From assembly GCF_000346465.2 (NCBI RefSeq), contig NC_034016.1, forward strand, positions 13,904,969-13,968,968: a DNA stretch of 64,000 nt, written 5' to 3'. The translations under genes were made by a program, and so were the position numbers. The notes beneath the pieces were generated by a model. The model ran no database searches. It was not told where the DNA came from and worked only from the letters and a program-made list of their open reading frames with translations. This DNA comes from Prunus persica. Taxonomy: Eukaryota > Streptophyta > Magnoliopsida > Rosales > Rosaceae. This document shows positions 35,147 to 45,550 of the stretch, piece after piece; position 1 is the first letter of the stretch, and the number at the start of each line of letters is the position of its first letter.

Positions 35147-35540
35147 TGCTGGGCGAGTCCCATGTGATTCTCTCTCTCTCTCTCCCTCTCTCTCTCTCTC
35201 TCCTTGTTTTTGGTCTTCCTTCTAATTAAGTTGTATTTCTTTCTTCATTTGTTGTTGAAAAAAAGAGTTCCAATAACATATGATGTTTATTACATAAAGA
35301 TAATAAGAGAAGGTCCATCAAGAATCACTGAACAAATACTGAGCTCTCTCTACATCATCAAAGAGAAATAAGTCTCTTCCACAAGGTTTCTGCTCACACA
35401 AATACAAACTAGACTCGTACGTAAACACAATGAAAATATGAATTTTGTTGGTGTCTACATGAATTAAATACAAAAAAGGAATTTAACACAATGTCCAAAC
35501 CACAACAGACCCCACATGATGGTAAGAACGGTAGTAAAGC
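35147..35540. other. intergenic, convergent 3' ends, (CT)n tract
   Basis: Between the + strand TNL relic and the minus-strand COR413 gene. It contains a CT-rich microsatellite at 35171-35203. The right part is the 3' UTR of COR413. No ORF is supported. Confidence 0.6.
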
Positions 35541-36854
35541 CTATAGGATGTCAAGCACCAATGCCCAAACAGGGTAGACGAACAGAATAACTATGCCAAC
35601 GGTATTTGATACGCCATTGGCTTTTGTGAAAGCATTTCTGAACCCACCGGCTGCCCGGATGTGTTCTTGCAGCAAATAACCAGCGATGACGAGACATATT
35701 ACAACGCCAATCCAGTCGCCCCTCACGGTGTTTGCAATTAAACTAGGAGCAACGACTATAAGGAGAATCAACGCAGCCGGCAATTCAAGCCACTCTGGAA
35801 GTAACCATCATAACCAGTAAGCACAAACAGAAAACAAAGGATCAACTTCTAGGTAACATAATATAAATCAACTTCCCAAGCTAACTCAGCACTGGGAATA
35901 AAATTTGCCTTTTACCTGGGAAATGTTTAGGAAAGAAAATCCGTAAGATGACAGCAACTAAAGCAATCCATTGTCCAATCTGTCCCCTGTGAAATTAACC
36001 ATTTAGAAGAGTTTAGAGGGAGAGAAAAGAATGAACAGATAATAGGAAATATGCAACTGATAATACAGAGTATAGAAAATAACCTGAAGATGTTGAACAA
36101 TATTGAGGGAAGGGTAAAGAAAATGTAGGGGATTAAGAGCCCTGTAAGGATGTTTGATTTCCAGTTTGTTCGATCCAAGATCAACAGATAGCTGCAGTAA
36201 GCACAGATAGAAACAGGTAAGGTCGTGCATATTTTCTCAAATCAAATCACTTCACATCAGAAAAAGGGTGATAAATTGACAATCTGTGCCACTCACTCAG
36301 AAGTCTATATATTCGCAATGATATTACTAACACCGTTAAAATCACTCAAAAAGTCTGCAATCTGTAAAATAAATAACTGACAAAAAAATTCCACTTTAGC
36401 CTTCCATCGAACGTACAAATGAAAAATCTTAGTTACAGAGCAATCACAATCAAAACTTTGAAAAACCAATGTAGAAATAAGCACAGAATTTTCAGTACAG
36501 AACAGATCGTGTATTTTGTAAGACAGACACAGCCACATGATAGATCAAGTATATGAAATTAACATGATTAAACTATTACCCAGAAACACATATGAATGAA
36601 TATCTGTTAAAATCAAATTCATGACACAAAGATCAACCAAAACAAATCTCAATAACAAGGAGAGGGGCACACATTGCAGCAAAAGCAGCAACCCATTTGA
36701 GGAAAGAGGTGCCAAAGCCTACGCTGCCCAGATTGATGGCATGGTTGGCAAGCTTTTTAGCAGCAGTGGCAACGTCTTTGAGATCTGAGTGGATCAATTC
36801 ATTTGCATCTGATTCAGTCATCATTTTCAAGTAGCTCTGTTTTGCCATCTCCAA
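35541..36854 (-). CDS. COR413-PM: COR413 plasma-membrane type cold-regulated protein
   Basis: On the minus strand, exons are 36854-36673, 36191-36084, 35986-35916 and 35794-35541 (stop TAG). All introns are GT..AG and the join gives 204 aa, the normal COR413 length. Recognisable blocks are LIHSDLKDV, AAKKLANHAINLGSVGFGTSFLKW, LILDRTNWKSN, LLIPYIFFTLPSILFN, FFPKHFP, YLLQEHIRAAGGFRN and GVSNTVGIVILFVYPVWA. The family are multi-pass membrane proteins (five or six hydrophobic segments) induced by cold, ABA and drought; their molecular role is not firmly settled. The soluble acidic N-terminus without transit peptide favours the plasma-membrane rather than the chloroplast subgroup. It is the only clearly non-immune gene here with an intact structure, and it marks the right border of the A-C array. 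Confidence 0.95.
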
Positions 36855-37110
36855 TTTCTCTCTCTCTCTCTCTCTCTCTGATCACAAACCCAACAAACAC
36901 AAAACCACCCTTTGACTGTTCAAAACACAGACAGAAACGGAGTACAGTGAAGTTTACTAGGAGAAGGCAGAGAGTTAACTCGACGTTGGGTTTTCTTGTG
37001 TATATAAGGAAGGAAGTGGGTGGAAGATTTGAGAAAATATCTATAAAAAGAATTATTGGCGCCACGTAGCAGTATTGGCAACCAATAATGTTTGGGCAAG
37101 TGGTGAGTGG
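36855..37110 (-). promoter_or_regulatory. COR413 promoter and 5' UTR
   Basis: On the minus strand a TATATA sequence at about 37006-37001 lies some 150 bp before the ATG. A CT tract in the plus view (36859-36882, GA on the transcript strand) sits in the 5' UTR. An ABRE-type motif TACGTGGC (37068-37061) fits the family's ABA/cold regulation. Confidence 0.6.
37061..37068 (-). promoter_or_regulatory. ABRE-like element (TACGTGGC)
   Basis: Matches the YACGTGGC consensus bound by AREB/ABF bZIP factors. It lies about 60 bp upstream of the putative TATA box of COR413. A single 8-bp match is suggestive only. Confidence 0.55.
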
Positions 37111-37936
37111 CACCAGCTATTTTATGATGTGGACGCTCCTTCTATGTCTTCTGGATTAATCACAATGGTGGACCCCTTGTTCGTTGTCTCTGTCTGATTT
37201 TGTTTATTTAATTATTTTTCTTGAAAGAACTAAGGAAGTTCTGCATTATTGAATTCAAGCTTATAAAGTTGATTATCTTTATTTAAATATTCGAGGAAAT
37301 TTGTGAAGAATCCGTTAACGTCGTGATTTGGAATAATTGATCATTTCATAATAGGAAATGTCATATATATGGAAATTTTGTAGACATGTTGCCAATCCCC
37401 CCTAAGAAAAATGAACTGAAAGATCCAACAGTGTACCAGATGCACAATCCAACAGGCGACTTCCAATTAAGTAAAATTTAACTGCATCCAAGTTTTCTTT
37501 GTGGGGTTTCTTTCTGGTAGTTGGAAGTTGGTGTGTGCAATTTTACACTGTTTTCTTTGTCGACATAAAGGTTCATGTAGTTTTGCAATGAGGTCCTTAT
37601 AGTTGGGTTTCATTTGCAATTCAGGACATGTTTATAATTTGGTGATTCTTTTAAAACAGAAAGCGTCATCGTGTAAGGCTGTCGTGGAAATATCAATACG
37701 TGAAAAGATCATTTTATCCCTTTGTCGCAAAATATCCCCGTCAGCCTAGTGTCTTGTCTAGTCGACCGACTCATTTTGATCCCTTCTTCATAATAAGTAT
37801 TCAATTCTACTAAAGTATGATGACTTGGACTTCCTAGGCACCGCATATAATTTTGGCAGAAAACCCCCATGTGCAGTGCAGCCTTTCTCTCAATGTTCCA
37901 TGCGCGCATCACCTGACATTTTTGTCAAGGGGTTTG
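37110..37936. repeat. segment duplicated at 40983-41696
   Basis: From caccagctatttta to the tttttgtcaagg phrase this is clearly similar to 40983-41696, with many substitutions and small indels. It lies upstream of COR413 on the minus strand. The second copy sits in front of the shredded D-type TNL. No ORF is supported in either copy. Confidence 0.75.
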
Positions 37937-38735
37937 TGTTGGTTTTTACAAAGCATTACAAATATATTTGAGTTAGAATGTCTCATATTGAAAAATTAGA
38001 GTTCTTTAAAGGTTATTAGGCCATTTCCAATAGTTGGAGTTTTTAAAAGGGTTAATAGAGCTTCATTTAGAACTCCGATGAAATTTTTGGAGCTCTAAAG
38101 GTGTCTCTCTCACAATGAAATGTCATATATTCATAGTGGACGCTATATTTTTTTATGATGTAATTTGATTCACGTGGTTTTTGTTTTTTCTTAATTATTT
38201 TACTTTAATGTTTGTTCATGCTATGTTAGTTTTTTATTTATTTTTAATTTGGACAAGATTGGGAAATCAACATTTTATTTCATAGATATGATACAACAAC
38301 ATGGTTAAATTCAAACACGATGCACAACATTAATTTGGTGGTCCTCCCAAATTTGGATATGGGTCCCTTGCATTATGACTTTCCACCCCTCTTTTATCTA
38401 TATTGTTAGATAATATTGTGGTAGCATGGTAACAACTGGATATGGGTTCCCTCCGTTATGACCTTCCATCCCTATGCCATTTATATTTGTCAAATAATAA
38501 TAGTGGCAGATGGATATGGGTCTCATTCGTTATGGCTTCAAATAAATTTTTTTTATCTCTTCATGTTACATCTCACAATAACAATTGGATCCAATTACTT
38601 CATACGAATCTCATCTGTATATTTGTTATCTCTGAAACCATCATATCCTCTATAAATGAACAACCATCTTATTTTCGTAACACGCCACCTCCCAACTCTT
38701 GTATTCTAAATATTCCTTCTTCTACCACCACACTA
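37937..38735. other. AT-rich spacer, left part of Harbinger relic
   Basis: No gene. From about 38021 (ggccatttccaatagttgga) the sequence looks like the end region of a PIF/Harbinger-type element, but I could not pair it convincingly with a right end. Confidence 0.35.
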
Positions 38736-39265
38736 GAATGGCCAACAATGATATGATAGCTCTTCTAATGATGAGACAGGTGCCAACATAATGTTTTTAG
38801 AAATGTTCGAAAGCTACCGAAGGAAAAAAGCAGTGAAGAAGAAGGAGAAGGCCTCGATGGCATTGGAAAACTTGGTTTCTCACCACAAGTGAAGATGACA
38901 GCTGCCTTACGTATGCTTGCATATGGTACGGCAGCTGACCTTAATGATGATTACTTGAAGATACCAGAGACCACATCATTTGAAGCTTGCAAGAGATTCT
39001 GTCATGTAGACAACAACTTATACGGAGCTAAATATCTTCTGGAACGGCTTCATATGGTGAATCATCATCTACATAAATGGATTCACTCATTGGAGAAGTG
39101 TTCACAGAGGGGGAGGATTGGAACTCTTTATAGGGTTGCCACTTATGAGCATGTTGAACAACATTCCAATTGTGGTCAAGTAGGAATGCTTTCTTGGTAT
39201 TCTCGAAAAAAAGTTGTTTTGCATCAATTATCTACACATATTATATGCAAGAATTTAAATTAGTT
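38736..39265 (+). pseudogene. PIF/Harbinger transposase relic
   Basis: Open from 38889: MTAALRMLAYGTAADLNDDY and IPETTSFEACKRFCH match the region preceding the DDE core of plant Harbinger transposases (HARBI1/ALP1-like). A decayed start (MANNDMIALLMM, 38740) and a basic stretch (KKAVKKKEKASMALENL, frame-broken) precede it. The catalytic DDE part is lost: the frame passes into unrelated residues after about codon 55 and stops at 39263. Confidence 0.75.
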
Positions 39266-39349
39266 GACAAAATAAATTATAAAATTATAAAAATTCACAT
39301 TGTCCATTTCATTTTGCCCACTCATGTTTGACCATGCCACTTAAGTAAG

Positions 39350-39565
39350 ACACTCGGAGAATTTGTTGCACATTTGGGAGATGTTCATCCAACGCGATTT
39401 CAAGCTCTTTGATGACCTAACTTCCTGGGCATCAAGATGAAATCGTATGAATTGGTCTCTTATCCGATTCCACATCGTTAAACTTGATTGACAATTCCCA
39501 ATAATTGGATCTTCACTAATGATTATCCCAGCTCGGCATAGAGTAACATCTTCATCGATGGAGTA
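39350..39565 (-). pseudogene. Harbinger ORF1 (Myb/NAM-associated) relic
   Basis: The minus strand reads EDVTLCRAGIIISEDPIIGN, then W.RIRDQF and RSSKSLKSRW, matching the SANT/NAM-associated accessory protein that accompanies the transposase in plant PIF/Harbinger elements. It is converging with the transposase relic and lacks both ends. Confidence 0.65.
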
Positions 39566-40982
39566 ATTTTTGCTTCGAACCTTCAGCCATTAGTGGAAAA
39601 GAGATTAACAAAAAATTAAATAATTTAGTGAATGAAAAAATTTGACAAATTGATCAAGAGTGATAAAGATGTTGTGGTGAGATATGGTAGATATTTATAG
39701 AAAGAATTGAGTTGCAAATCTATTTAAAAAGAAAAGGAAAAAAGAATATAGCTGTTTATAGCCGTTGGTTCCACAACTTTTGAAAAAGTGGGTCAGCATG
39801 GTGGCAAGCATGCTGTTGTAGTTCTTTAATTACGTTTTGAATGAAACTTAAGAGAGGAAATGTTAAGGGATGTATTTAATTCTAGCTTTTAAAGACTTTT
39901 AATGAGTTTAAGGGCCAGTTTGGTATTATTGTGCTGTGAAAATAATGGCTGTCAGATTTGCTGTGAGAGAAAGTAATTTGGCATTTGGTAAACTTTTTGT
40001 TAAAAGTGTTGTTGGTACTGATTCCTAAACCCAGCATCTCTTCGATACTTTAAAGCTAATTCTAAAGAGCATCCACAATATGCTCTTTAAACCATCTCTT
40101 TACACAAATTTTAGGGAGGAATTAGAAAAATACAACTCTAACCATGCTCCCTATTCACCCCCTAAAATAGGAAGACCTCTAGGAGCTCCTAAATCTAAAG
40201 AGAGAGAAAAGATTATTAGTAGCTCCCTATAATTAATATTTTTTTATTTAATGAGTATTTCAAACCTTTAATTAATATTAATTATTTTTTATAATATATT
40301 TTAATAGAGATAAATTAATTAAAAATAAATTATAGCATTTATAACTTCCTAAATTAGAGAGTATGATTATAAATTAAATTTTTTAGATAGCTCCACCCTC
40401 CCCCTAATTTCTTACCACACCCACCCCTACCGCAATCACTCTTTGTCTTGAATCTAGCCCCATCCTCGATAGCTCCCCGTTAGTTTTCAATTAATGAATC
40501 TAAATGATGAAGTTTATCGGAAGTTTTGGGTTTTTCGAAAAGGAAAGAAAACAAAATGATAACATCATTATCTTCATTTTCTGTGCAGCGATATGAAGAT
40601 GGGGCCGGTTGGGGGTATCGGGTGGGGCTGGAAGTGGAGATAGAGAGAGATGTGAGAGAACATTTTTCAAAAGTATAAATACTATTCATAAAATAAATAT
40701 TTAAAAAAAGTAAATAAAAGTATATAAAACTCGATAAAAGTGTATGAAAGTATATCACTTACTCACAAAAAGAAAGTTATTAACTTTGTGAAAGTCATTC
40801 ACTCACAAGAAATCTTTAAAGTTAGCCCAAGAAAAAAAAATAAAAAAATAAGATTAGATGTTGCACCGAAAGCAATCGTGGCTCTTTCTTTTCGTCTTGT
40901 TCTATTATTCCTTATTCATTCTTGACCGGCTGACTTCACATTCACAATGGAAGGAGCAGGCTGCTTCGTAAGTATGAGGAAT
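39566..40982. other. AT-rich intergenic repeats, no gene
   Basis: It includes probable MITE-like pieces (ggccagtttggtattattgt at about 39913; agagcatccacaatatgctc at 40066). From about 40855 it is a segment similar to 44045-44165 (gttgcaccgaaagcaa...ctgacttcacattcacaatg), the upstream flank of TNL-D. No supported ORF. Confidence 0.45.
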
Positions 40983-41696
40983 TGCACCAGCTATTTTGAG
41001 ATTTGGACGCCTCCTTCTTTGTCGGCTGGATTAATCACAAAGTTGGACCCCTTGTTATAATTGTCTCTTTCTGATTTTGTTTATTTAATTATTTTTCTTG
41101 TAAGAACTAAGAGAGTTCTGCATTAAAGTAGATTATCTTTATTCATTTATATTTATATTTAATTTAATTATATATTTTAGGAAATTTTGCAGCTTGACAC
41201 GTTGCCAATCCCCCCTAAGCAAAATGAACTGAAAGACCCAACGGTGTATCAGATGAACAATCCAACAGCCAATTTAACCGCATCCAAGTCCTTTTTCTTT
41301 GTGGGGTTTCTGGTTGGGTTTTTTTTATAAAGGAATTGTTTATTAGAATACCATAATTGGGTTTGCCGTGTGCAATTTAAAACTGTTTCCTTTGTTGTCG
41401 ACCTGTAGGTTCATGTAGTTTTGCAATGAGGTCCTTATAGTTGGGTGTCATTTACAATTCAGGACAAATTTATAATTTGGTGATTCTTTTAGAACAAAAT
41501 ATAAATAATTGAAAATATCATTTTACCCCCTGGTCGCAAAATATCATTTTGTCTTGTTGACCGACTCATTTGAACCCTTTCTCATAATAAGTATTGATTT
41601 CTGTCGATATTTTGGCATAAAAACCCAATGTATGTGCAGCCTCTGTCGATGTTTCCCCTGCGCACCCCACCTGACATTTTTGTCAAGGGATTTGTT
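40983..41696. repeat. second copy of the COR413 upstream segment
   Basis: Similar to 37110-37936. Flanked on the left by the D-type TNL upstream sequence and on the right by a TIR relic, so the segment was moved or copied into a TNL locus. Confidence 0.72.
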
Positions 41697-41729
41697 TAAT
41701 TGAGAATAATAAAAATGCTGATTCTGCAG

Positions 41730-41850
41730 CTTCTTCAAGAATTTGTATTATCATTTTCTCTAAAAACTACGCATCTTCAAGGGTGGTGTTTGAAGGAGCC
41801 CGTTAAGACCGTCCAATGTAAAGAGACTAAGCAACAAAGCGCTCATTTAT
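41730..41850 (+). pseudogene. TIR-domain relic of a D-type TNL
   Basis: It contains an IIIFSKNYASS stretch followed by a frame-shifted equivalent of WCLEELAHIIQC and CKETKQQ. The same order occurs in TNL-D exon 1 (about 44440-44530). Flanks are unrelated. It is the middle of a TIR exon only. Confidence 0.75.
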
Positions 41851-42360
41851 ACCCACATGTTAGAGAAAGTCCACCGCAAGTGTGTAGCCCAGGAAGGAGG
41901 GGGCCTTAGGCCCGGAAGGAAGCTCCAGCCACAAGATCCAGTTCAGGCAAGGCGTGGGATCCATGAGTCTGGACAAGCCTAAGGGGAGATCTGGCCCGTC
42001 GTATTGCCTTTAGGCAAGTGACGTTAGCGCTGTCAGAAACCAACAGCTACAAGCCACGTGGTTTTTCCTGGAGGCTCCGATCCAAAAATGCTGCACATTT
42101 TTTGGCCAAAAAAAATTCGAATTTTTTTGAATTTTTTTATAAAAGATATAAAAAATTATGGAATTTTTTTTCTATAAATACCTACCAATATTATTCACTT
42201 TTCATACCAAATCTTTATACAAATTCATCTCATTCCAATACTTTTCACACCAAATTTTCTACTACAAAATTTCATTTGTGTAAAAATACAAATGACATCT
42301 TCCATCAAAGCCAGAGGGTTGTGGACAAACGTTCGAAGCAATCAAAATCTTGGCGATGAG
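41851..42360 (+). mobile_element. probable PIF/Harbinger 5' region
   Basis: A G/C-rich stretch (41860-42075), an AT-rich stretch with the TATA-like ctataaatacctacc (42172-42186), then an ORF start MTSSIKARGLW with basic residues. This arrangement is typical of the promoter and start of a plant Harbinger ORF1 gene. The element is truncated at about 42360, where TNL sequence follows. Confidence 0.4.
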
Positions 42361-42389
42361 GTAAATTTTTTTTTTTATCTGACTTGTTA

Positions 42390-43145
42390 TGTTTCCAGAA
42401 TAAGTGCAGAGTCACTTCCAACTAACTCAAACATTTCGTCTGACTTGCAGTATCTTAACCTGAGTGGTTGCAAGAGCCTTAAAGAAATTCCTGAACTTCC
42501 ACCAAAAGTGGAACGGGTAAATGCTGCTGATTGTGTTTCATTGGAACGATTTGCAAAATTGTCTAGCATCTTGGAGCATAAAGAGGAACAAATGATCGAA
42601 TGCATCCCATTGTTTAATTGTCAGAAGCTGTGTGACAATTTGGAAAATATTTCACTGAATAAGGTCAGTCTCTGCTATGTCTTTCTCTCCTCTAAGCAAT
42701 CTCAATTCGACATTGTATTTCCCGAAAGTGAAATACAATATGTTAATGTATATCACTCAATTATCAATATGTTGGTGATGAAATATGATCAAATAGTGGA
42801 TAGGTATGAGAAACTGCTATAATGAATATTTGTCTTATTGGTATGATTAAGAAATGAGTAATTGTTGTATTAAAAATAATTATTCTGTATAACAACTATT
42901 AATTGCACCATAATTTATATGAAGAAGAAAAAGAAAAAGAAAAAGCGCAAAGTAATTCTGGCCGTTGCTCATTCACAGCCAGAATTTACATTAACGGAGA
43001 AAGTGTTGTGGTGCATTCGTTTTTCTTTGAACAAACATATGTGGAATCACCTCATGTGTGGCTGCTTTATGTTCCATTCGTTAAGCTTTGGATGACGACT
43101 CTTCCAAAAGCAGCTAATTTGTCTGGGTGGTCTTTCTTCAACGGG
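42390..43145 (+). pseudogene. LRR / C-JID relic of a D-type TNL, with a TIR end fused
   Basis: 42400-42740 matches TNL-D at 47860-48215 (SLPTNSNIS, LNLSGCKSLKEIPELPPKVE, LSSILEHKEEQMIE, SSKQSQFDIVFPESE). An insertion of about 180 bp follows. Then 42940-43090 matches the later C-JID (GRCSFTARIYINGE, HVWLLYVPFVK). The last part (43100-43145, LPKAANLSGWSFFNG) is instead the end of a TIR exon. It is a scrambled composite of at least two exons. Confidence 0.78.
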
Positions 43146-43678
43146 ACAACATATGTGCTTCAAAAGAGAACAAAAGTTCTTTGATGGAGACTAGAGGAGT
43201 GAAAGCGGTGTTTCGATTGCACTTGGAGCATGCGAGACTGCAGCGGCGAACGAGAGAGATGGGGGGAGGGGAGGTGCTCGCTGAGAGGACTGAACTAGAT
43301 TAATATGTTTATTTCTTTATTCTCTTTTAATATAACTTAACACTGTCAATGTTCAGTGAAGTCCAATGACATGTGTCACAATATTAGAAAGGTACATGCA
43401 TTTTGGGGACAGCAGATCCTCGCCCTATTTAACAACATTATCATTAGACACCAATTTTCTAATACTTTAGCATTTTTTGCACTTTGTTCGGTTGGATTGA
43501 ACCGACCACTTTGAAATTTGAAACCATAAACCGAACCAATACGGTTCGGTCGGTTTGGCAGATTAAATTCCAGACCTACCCTCCATGGTACCTTGATTAA
43601 TGCCCTGATGGCTTTCCTGGGAAAATGCGGTTTGTTTGGTTGTTGAGCTGCAGTTTGTCCTTAATATATATATATATT
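43146..43678. other. spacer with hAT-like remnant
   Basis: It holds a repeated ccgaac/ggttcgg pattern at 43488-43560 like the ends of non-autonomous hAT elements; a similar patch occurs at 50800-50945. No ORF is supported. Confidence 0.4.
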
Positions 43679-43992
43679 TGTTATAAATCTAGATGAAATT
43701 GTAGAGAGAATTGGGGTATAGAGAAAGAATAGAAATCTGATCTTCTCATTGAATGTTTGTTCTACATTCATGTGTCATCATTACAAGTATAAGGAAGCTT
43801 TATTTATAGGCAAGCATCTCTTAATGGAGGTGGGTGATGAGCAAGCATCTTCCATTGGAGGTGGGTGGTAGGCAAGCATCTTCCATTGGAGGTGGGTGAT
43901 GATGCCTTCCCATAGTGCTTTCATCATGATGTCCTTCTATCCATTAGGTAGTGGGCACTACCATTGTGGGATCCATCCTTGACTTTACAACA
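43679..43992 (-). mobile_element. solo LTR upstream of TNL-D
   Basis: A 314-bp unit with TG..CA ends (TGTTATAAATC ... CTTTACAACA in the plus view), flanked by the exact 5-bp duplication ATATT (43674-43678 and 43993-43997). No internal region or second LTR is present. On the minus strand it contains cctataaataaag, a good TATA box. A repeat unit of about 36 bp (gcaagcatcttccattggag) occurs three times inside. It ends about 210 bp upstream of the TNL-D start codon. Confidence 0.88.
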
Positions 43993-45015
43993 ATATTGAA
44001 CTTAAGAGAGGAATCTTAATCTGCCCAAGAGAAAAAAAAAAAAACTTAAAAAATTGGATTAGAAGTTGCGCCGAAAGCAAACTTGGCTCTTTCAGTCTTA
44101 TTCTATTTGTCATTATTATATTGACCAGTTGACTTCACATTCATAATGGAAGGAGCAATGTCATTGTCATGAGTTAGCAGTGCAAACTCTTTCAGACTGT
44201 TTATGGATTCAATTACCATTCATGGGGCTTCTTCCTCTTCTTCTTCTTCCCCCCATTCATGGACACACGATGTCTTTCTCAGTTTTAGAGGCGAGGATAC
44301 ACGCTACAATTTTACAGACCATTTGCATAGCAGTTTGGATCGGAAGGGGATCAACACCTTCATGGATAATGACGAGCTTGAAAGAGGAACAGATATATCA
44401 CCAGCGCTTCTCAAAGCAATTCAAGGGTCAATGATTTCTCTCATCATATTCTCTGAAAACTATGCATCCTCTACGTGGTGCTTGGAGGAACTCGCTCATA
44501 TCATTCAATGTAGAGAATCAAAGCAACAAATGGTTTTTCCAATTTTTTACAAAGTGGATCCCTCCCATGTGCGGCACCAGAGAGGTACTTTTGGGGAGGC
44601 AATTGCTAACCATGAATGCAACTTCAAGAATGATATGAACAAGAAGCTGAGATGGAAAGCAGCTCTAGTAGAAGCAGCAAATTTGTCCGGGTGGCATTTT
44701 TTACACGGGTAAATTTCTGGGCACTTTACACTTAAGCCGAATTTGGTCTTTATGCTGAATGTGGGCGTAATGCCTCTTTGTGGGCTATATGCCTTTATGT
44801 TGGCTTTTGCCGTTTCAATTGTTTTTTTTCTTAGAAATATGATCTTCATGTTATACTACAATGGTTTTAGCTAGATCTGTTTCCTGTTGGTTTTCTAGCC
44901 GGTGCTTTTGCCCGGCTTTGTTGGTTCTATTGTCTGTTGTTTTGGGGATTGCAATTAATTGGAACTTTGACTGAAAAAAAAAAAGGTGATCTAATTTGCA
45001 TTTATTACTTATTTT

Positions 45016-45550
45016 GGGTTAATCGTTTTATTAGTCCCTGAATTTAGACCCGATTTGCATTTGAAAATCTTAATTTCCAAAATGGTTCCCGTGGTCCTTT
45101 AACTTTAGTTTCGTTTGGACAAATGGTCCTGCCGTTAATTTTGTTAACTTTTCTATTAAATGCATGGGCAAAATGGTATTTTTATATCAAAATTGATTAA
45201 AATATGAATAAAAAATTAAAAAAACTAAAAAATTAAAATTAAACTCTCTCTCTCCCCCTCTATCCCGATTTCTGCTCCCCCCAAACTTTATTATTATTTT
45301 TTTTTTTGGTTTTTTATTTGATTTTCTTTTATTGTTATTTTAAAGATATTATTTTTTATTCTTTTTTTTTTCGTTTTACTTAAAAATACAATTTTGCCCA
45401 TGCACTTAACAGAAAAGGTTAACAAAATTGACGGTATGATCATTTGTCTAAACGAAACTAAAGGTAAAGGACCACGGGAACCATTTTGGAAATTGAGATA
45501 CTCAAATGCAAATTGGGTCAAAGTTTAGGGACTAATAAAACGATTAACCC
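45016..45550. mobile_element. Mutator-like MITE in TNL-D intron 1
   Basis: Inverted ends gggttaatcgttttattagt / actaataaaacgattaaccc extend into long arms (ccaaaatggttcccgtggtc and its complement). The flanks are an exact 10-bp duplication TACTTATTTT (45006-45015, 45551-45560). The centre is AT-rich and T-run rich. Length is 535 bp, with no coding capacity. The 9-10 bp duplication and long inverted repeats indicate a MULE-derived MITE. Confidence 0.93.

Noticed and set aside
35927..36230. Additional minus-strand ORFs overlapping COR413 exons and introns
   Set aside because: They read through splice junctions. The four-exon model gives the family length and motifs exactly.
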